Shown here: piece by piece, positions 61,555-64,000 of the stretch | Layout: every line of letters starts with the position of its first letter | How positions within the stretch are numbered: position 1 is the stretch's first letter | Assembly (NCBI GenBank): GCA_963678705.1 | Contig: OY783214.1 | Location: 2,976,001 to 3,040,000 of the forward strand | Direction: 5' to 3' | DNA from: Panorpa germanica | Taxonomy: Eukaryota > Arthropoda > Insecta > Mecoptera > Panorpidae | Length of the DNA: 64,000 nt | The notes under the pieces: generated by a model | Seen by the model: only the letters and a program-made list of their open reading frames with translations | What the model was told of the DNA's origin: nothing | The model's database searches: none | Program-made: the position numbers and the translations under genes

Positions 61555-61720
61555 TATACAACAGAGTGTAAGAGATAGCATATTCAACACAGAACTCATC
61601 CATAGAAAAAATAACTGACCTACCCTTAATAGAACAGACACGTTACGTCATAAATATGGCAGACATCTTAAATTCTTATAAACTTTATTTTATAAACTTT
61701 ACAGCAATAAAAATAATATG
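61555..61720 (-). mobile_element. Eroded TGGGCTTGTG element fragment
   Basis: ACAACAGAGTGTAAGAGATAGC and ACGTCATAAATATGGC match the middle of the family in reverse orientation. Ends are lost. Confidence 0.5.
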
Positions 61721-62029
61721 GTAATCAATGGGGCCTGTGTATTTAATGTTAAAATTTAAAAAGAATTGAACCAAACAAGATAAACTAACTAGGCAAGTTT
61801 GTTTCTGTAGTTTGCGGTCGTTATTTTCATTATGAGACACGTCATCTGAAAATAATGGACTCATATAAGTAGAGTAGCATTTAAAAGTAACAAATTTTAT
61901 GTGTATTAGTAATAGCATACAAATCAGGCGTTTCATTATCAAACCAAGCCCATCTGTAAAGTAACCCTCAAACACTGTAGTACATTATATAAAAATTAAA
62001 AGAATACAGAATTAAATTGCGTGTGGACT

Positions 62030-62260
62030 TGTTGGCTTAAAGTTCAACGTTGTTAAATCACATGATCTGGGCGGCCAATTTCGATCACCATGACAAGAAA
62101 TTACACGACTGACATTGTCTGATCAGCCGCATTTTCGAAGAATGGTCCGATGACTCCAGCCTGCCAAAAATTTGGATCAAACAGTGACAGACACATTAAT
62201 GAATTTGTTTCTCAACAATAACTGGAGGATTTTCTGAACATGAACTTCAATTTACTTCGC
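62030..62260 (-). pseudogene. Mariner/Tc1-type transposase fossil
   Basis: The minus strand encodes GVIGPFFENAADQTMS and, after frame breaks, NWPPRSCDLTTLNF. These match the FFEN and WPPRSPDL-TPLDF blocks around the catalytic acidic residues of DDE transposases of the mariner/Tc1 group. Sequence between them is shortened and contains stops. Confidence 0.6.
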
Positions 62261-62929
62261 TTACAACATTTTAGCAGCTTCTCATAAGGGACATATGTAA
62301 CCTATGTAGCTGGATTGAGTTGTTAAAATGTTTGCTTGTGCACCTTGGCTATACGGTACCTACGGCACTGCTCCAGCGCTTGTTTTAGCGCCTGTGCGAT
62401 GATCCGCCACTGTCTTTCACCAGTGAAGACCGTTGTAACTGATCCTTGGATCATGCTGTGTAGGATCGTACCCCTCTCCTCAACGGTTTGAAAGTCATGA
62501 AGGGCATGTTTATTACGTAACATAATATCCTTTACTATGTTTTAAATGTGTTGCAAACACAACCGGATATAGAATTACAATGGGATCATAATTTAAAATT
62601 CATTCTTAAAAACAAGGTTCATTTAATTTTCTAGTTTTGTTATTAAAACTATTTGTTTAGATAATTTGATAAAATAAATATGATGTTAATAAGTGTTCTT
62701 AATTGAATTACAAAAATGACTAATGTTTTACGGTGTGGTAATGCGGTGAACAGATTTAATAATTGAATTGATTTGACAGATTCTTAGATTGTTTTACCAG
62801 CCCAATTTAATTTCCAATAGTCCAATCAAATTTAAATTCCAATTTTTATCTGACTGGGATATTAACGAATACTCTATATATTTTTAATTCTTAAGCGTAA
62901 GTTTGAGAATCATAAAAAAGGTTATAAAA

Positions 62930-63236
62930 TTTATAACAAACTCTTAGAAATGTTACCAGTCATATAAAAATTGGAATTTAAGTAGAAAATATAGCAATAT
63001 TCATTTTCAAAACTTATTTTTGCGGTTTCAACTCATTAAAAGGCAGTGGAAGAAAGCTTAAAATGTAGAAACGTTATTCATCTAACTAATTGCAGATTTA
63101 GATTTTGATTCGCGTTTATAGTTACTTACATAAAACGATTTAAACATAAAAAAAGAAGTTTTTTTATGTAATATTTAACCTGCTGTATAGTATCGCCATC
63201 TATATTTCGCGAGATAAAATGGCAAAGTATCGTTTC
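62930..63236 (+). repeat. Dispersed ~310 bp repeat, second copy
   Basis: Direct relative of 16620-16935, sharing ATATAAAAATTGGAATTTAA, GTGGAAGAAAGCTTAAAA and CTGCTGTATAGTATCGCCAT. Confidence 0.75.
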
Positions 63237-63838
63237 TCCTTAATATAAAAATATCTGCACTCTACCAAACTGACTGATAAGTTCGAGTACCTAATCTTAA
63301 AATCTCTATTTTAAAATAAATAAATGAAAGATATTGACAAGAGAACCCAACTATTACAAAAACATTTTTGAAACTTTTTACATGGACTAATTTATGTGGT
63401 GAGCTACTTTTGACAGATTTGTTTATGCAACAAATGAATTTATTGTTAAATAATTTTGCATTTCATATGTAAAACATTGTAGTTGATTCTCAGTGGCGCC
63501 ACAGCTAAGTATATGTAACGGGAGGGGTAGAAAACCTTTTTAAATTTAATTTTGATTAGTCAATAACATTCCAACACATGTTAAAACTACAAAGCTTCAC
63601 TGACAAGTCCACGTTCAGTACCACTGGTTTGAACTCAGTTTCAGGATCAGCAAACACAGCGGGGTGCTTTAAAGGGTGCTATGTTCTATACTCTCCCTTT
63701 TTAGGTTTACATGTAGGTGTCATATTAAGACATTGCGGCTCCCGTGCTTCTTGTTGGTGTCGCAAACAGGGGCAGCCCAAAGTTCTGTTTAATCAAAGGG
63801 CCTCATTCGTAAATAAAAATAAATATGCATCAAATAAA

Positions 63839-64000
63839 TGGGCTTGTGTCCTCATTTTCTAGTGGTCGATTTTTCAATTGTTGATTGAAATTGATGTTAA
63901 TAAATGTGTATTGGCGTGTCTATTTTATTAAATATCTAAATGTTGACGGAGATATAGCAATTAAAAATTTGAATTGTAGTTTTAGCGCTAGAAATGGTCG
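63839..64000 (+). mobile_element. TGGGCTTGTG element, cut by window edge
   Basis: Starts TGGGCTTGTGTCCTCA and follows the 14239 copy closely through to the end of the window, including TTGTTGATTGAAATTGATG. Confidence 0.8.

Larger units (their letters stand above)
61175..64000. other. Intergenic repeats at the window end
   Basis: No host gene recognised. Contains the minus-strand TGGGCTTGTG fragment (61555-61720), a transposase fossil (62030-62260), the 62930-63236 repeat and the plus-strand TGGGCTTGTG element cut by the edge. The frame at 62323-62523 (minus) shows no known motif. Confidence 0.55.

Noticed and set aside
62323..62523. 66-residue minus-strand frame beside the transposase fossil
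   Set aside because: Does not match the transposase blocks and no other family is recognised.

Overview
This window is nuclear DNA from an insect. It is AT-rich, its genes have many GT-AG introns, and the gaps hold several classes of eukaryotic transposon. A hymenopteran is plausible: a BARD1 homologue is present and the non-LTR retrotransposon resembles ones I associate with ants. The species cannot be fixed from sequence alone. I rebuilt eight genes by eye, joining exons at GT-AG sites; all eight keep an open frame to their stop codon.

Layout. 1-4083 (+): 3' part of an RGS7-type G-protein regulator. 4084-11029: intergenic, with transposon debris. 11030-24124 (+): a complete ten-exon secreted adenosine deaminase (ADGF/ADA2) whose introns are loaded with transposons. 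24125-32607: a transposon island with nested insertions (TIR element split by a SINE and a Helitron, a second Helitron end, a 5'-truncated non-LTR retrotransposon). 32608-34332 (-): low-molecular-weight protein tyrosine phosphatase. 34972-38849 (+): BARD1-like protein, head to head with the phosphatase. 39398-40804 (-): NAP1 histone chaperone. 40805-48129: intergenic repeats, including a TTAA-flanked element. 48130-54802 (+): LIV-1-type ZIP zinc transporter. 55478-57325 (-): histone mRNA stem-loop binding protein (SLBP). 59072-61174 (+): a 700-residue zinc-finger protein. 61175-64000: repeats and a mariner/Tc1 transposase fossil.

The genes are not an operon and share no single pathway. Several are housekeeping: NAP1 and SLBP both serve histone supply, and BARD1 serves DNA repair. 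The strongest unusual signals are in the mobile DNA: (a) a 3.1 kb element with ~510 bp inverted repeats in ADGF intron 5, carrying a frameshifted nuclease-like gene with a cysteine-rich tail; (b) a Helitron whose exact empty site can be read from a sister repeat; (c) a TTAA element with an equally exact empty site; (d) a 13 bp-flanked SINE. I found no bacterial, viral, CRISPR or convincing tRNA/rRNA genes.
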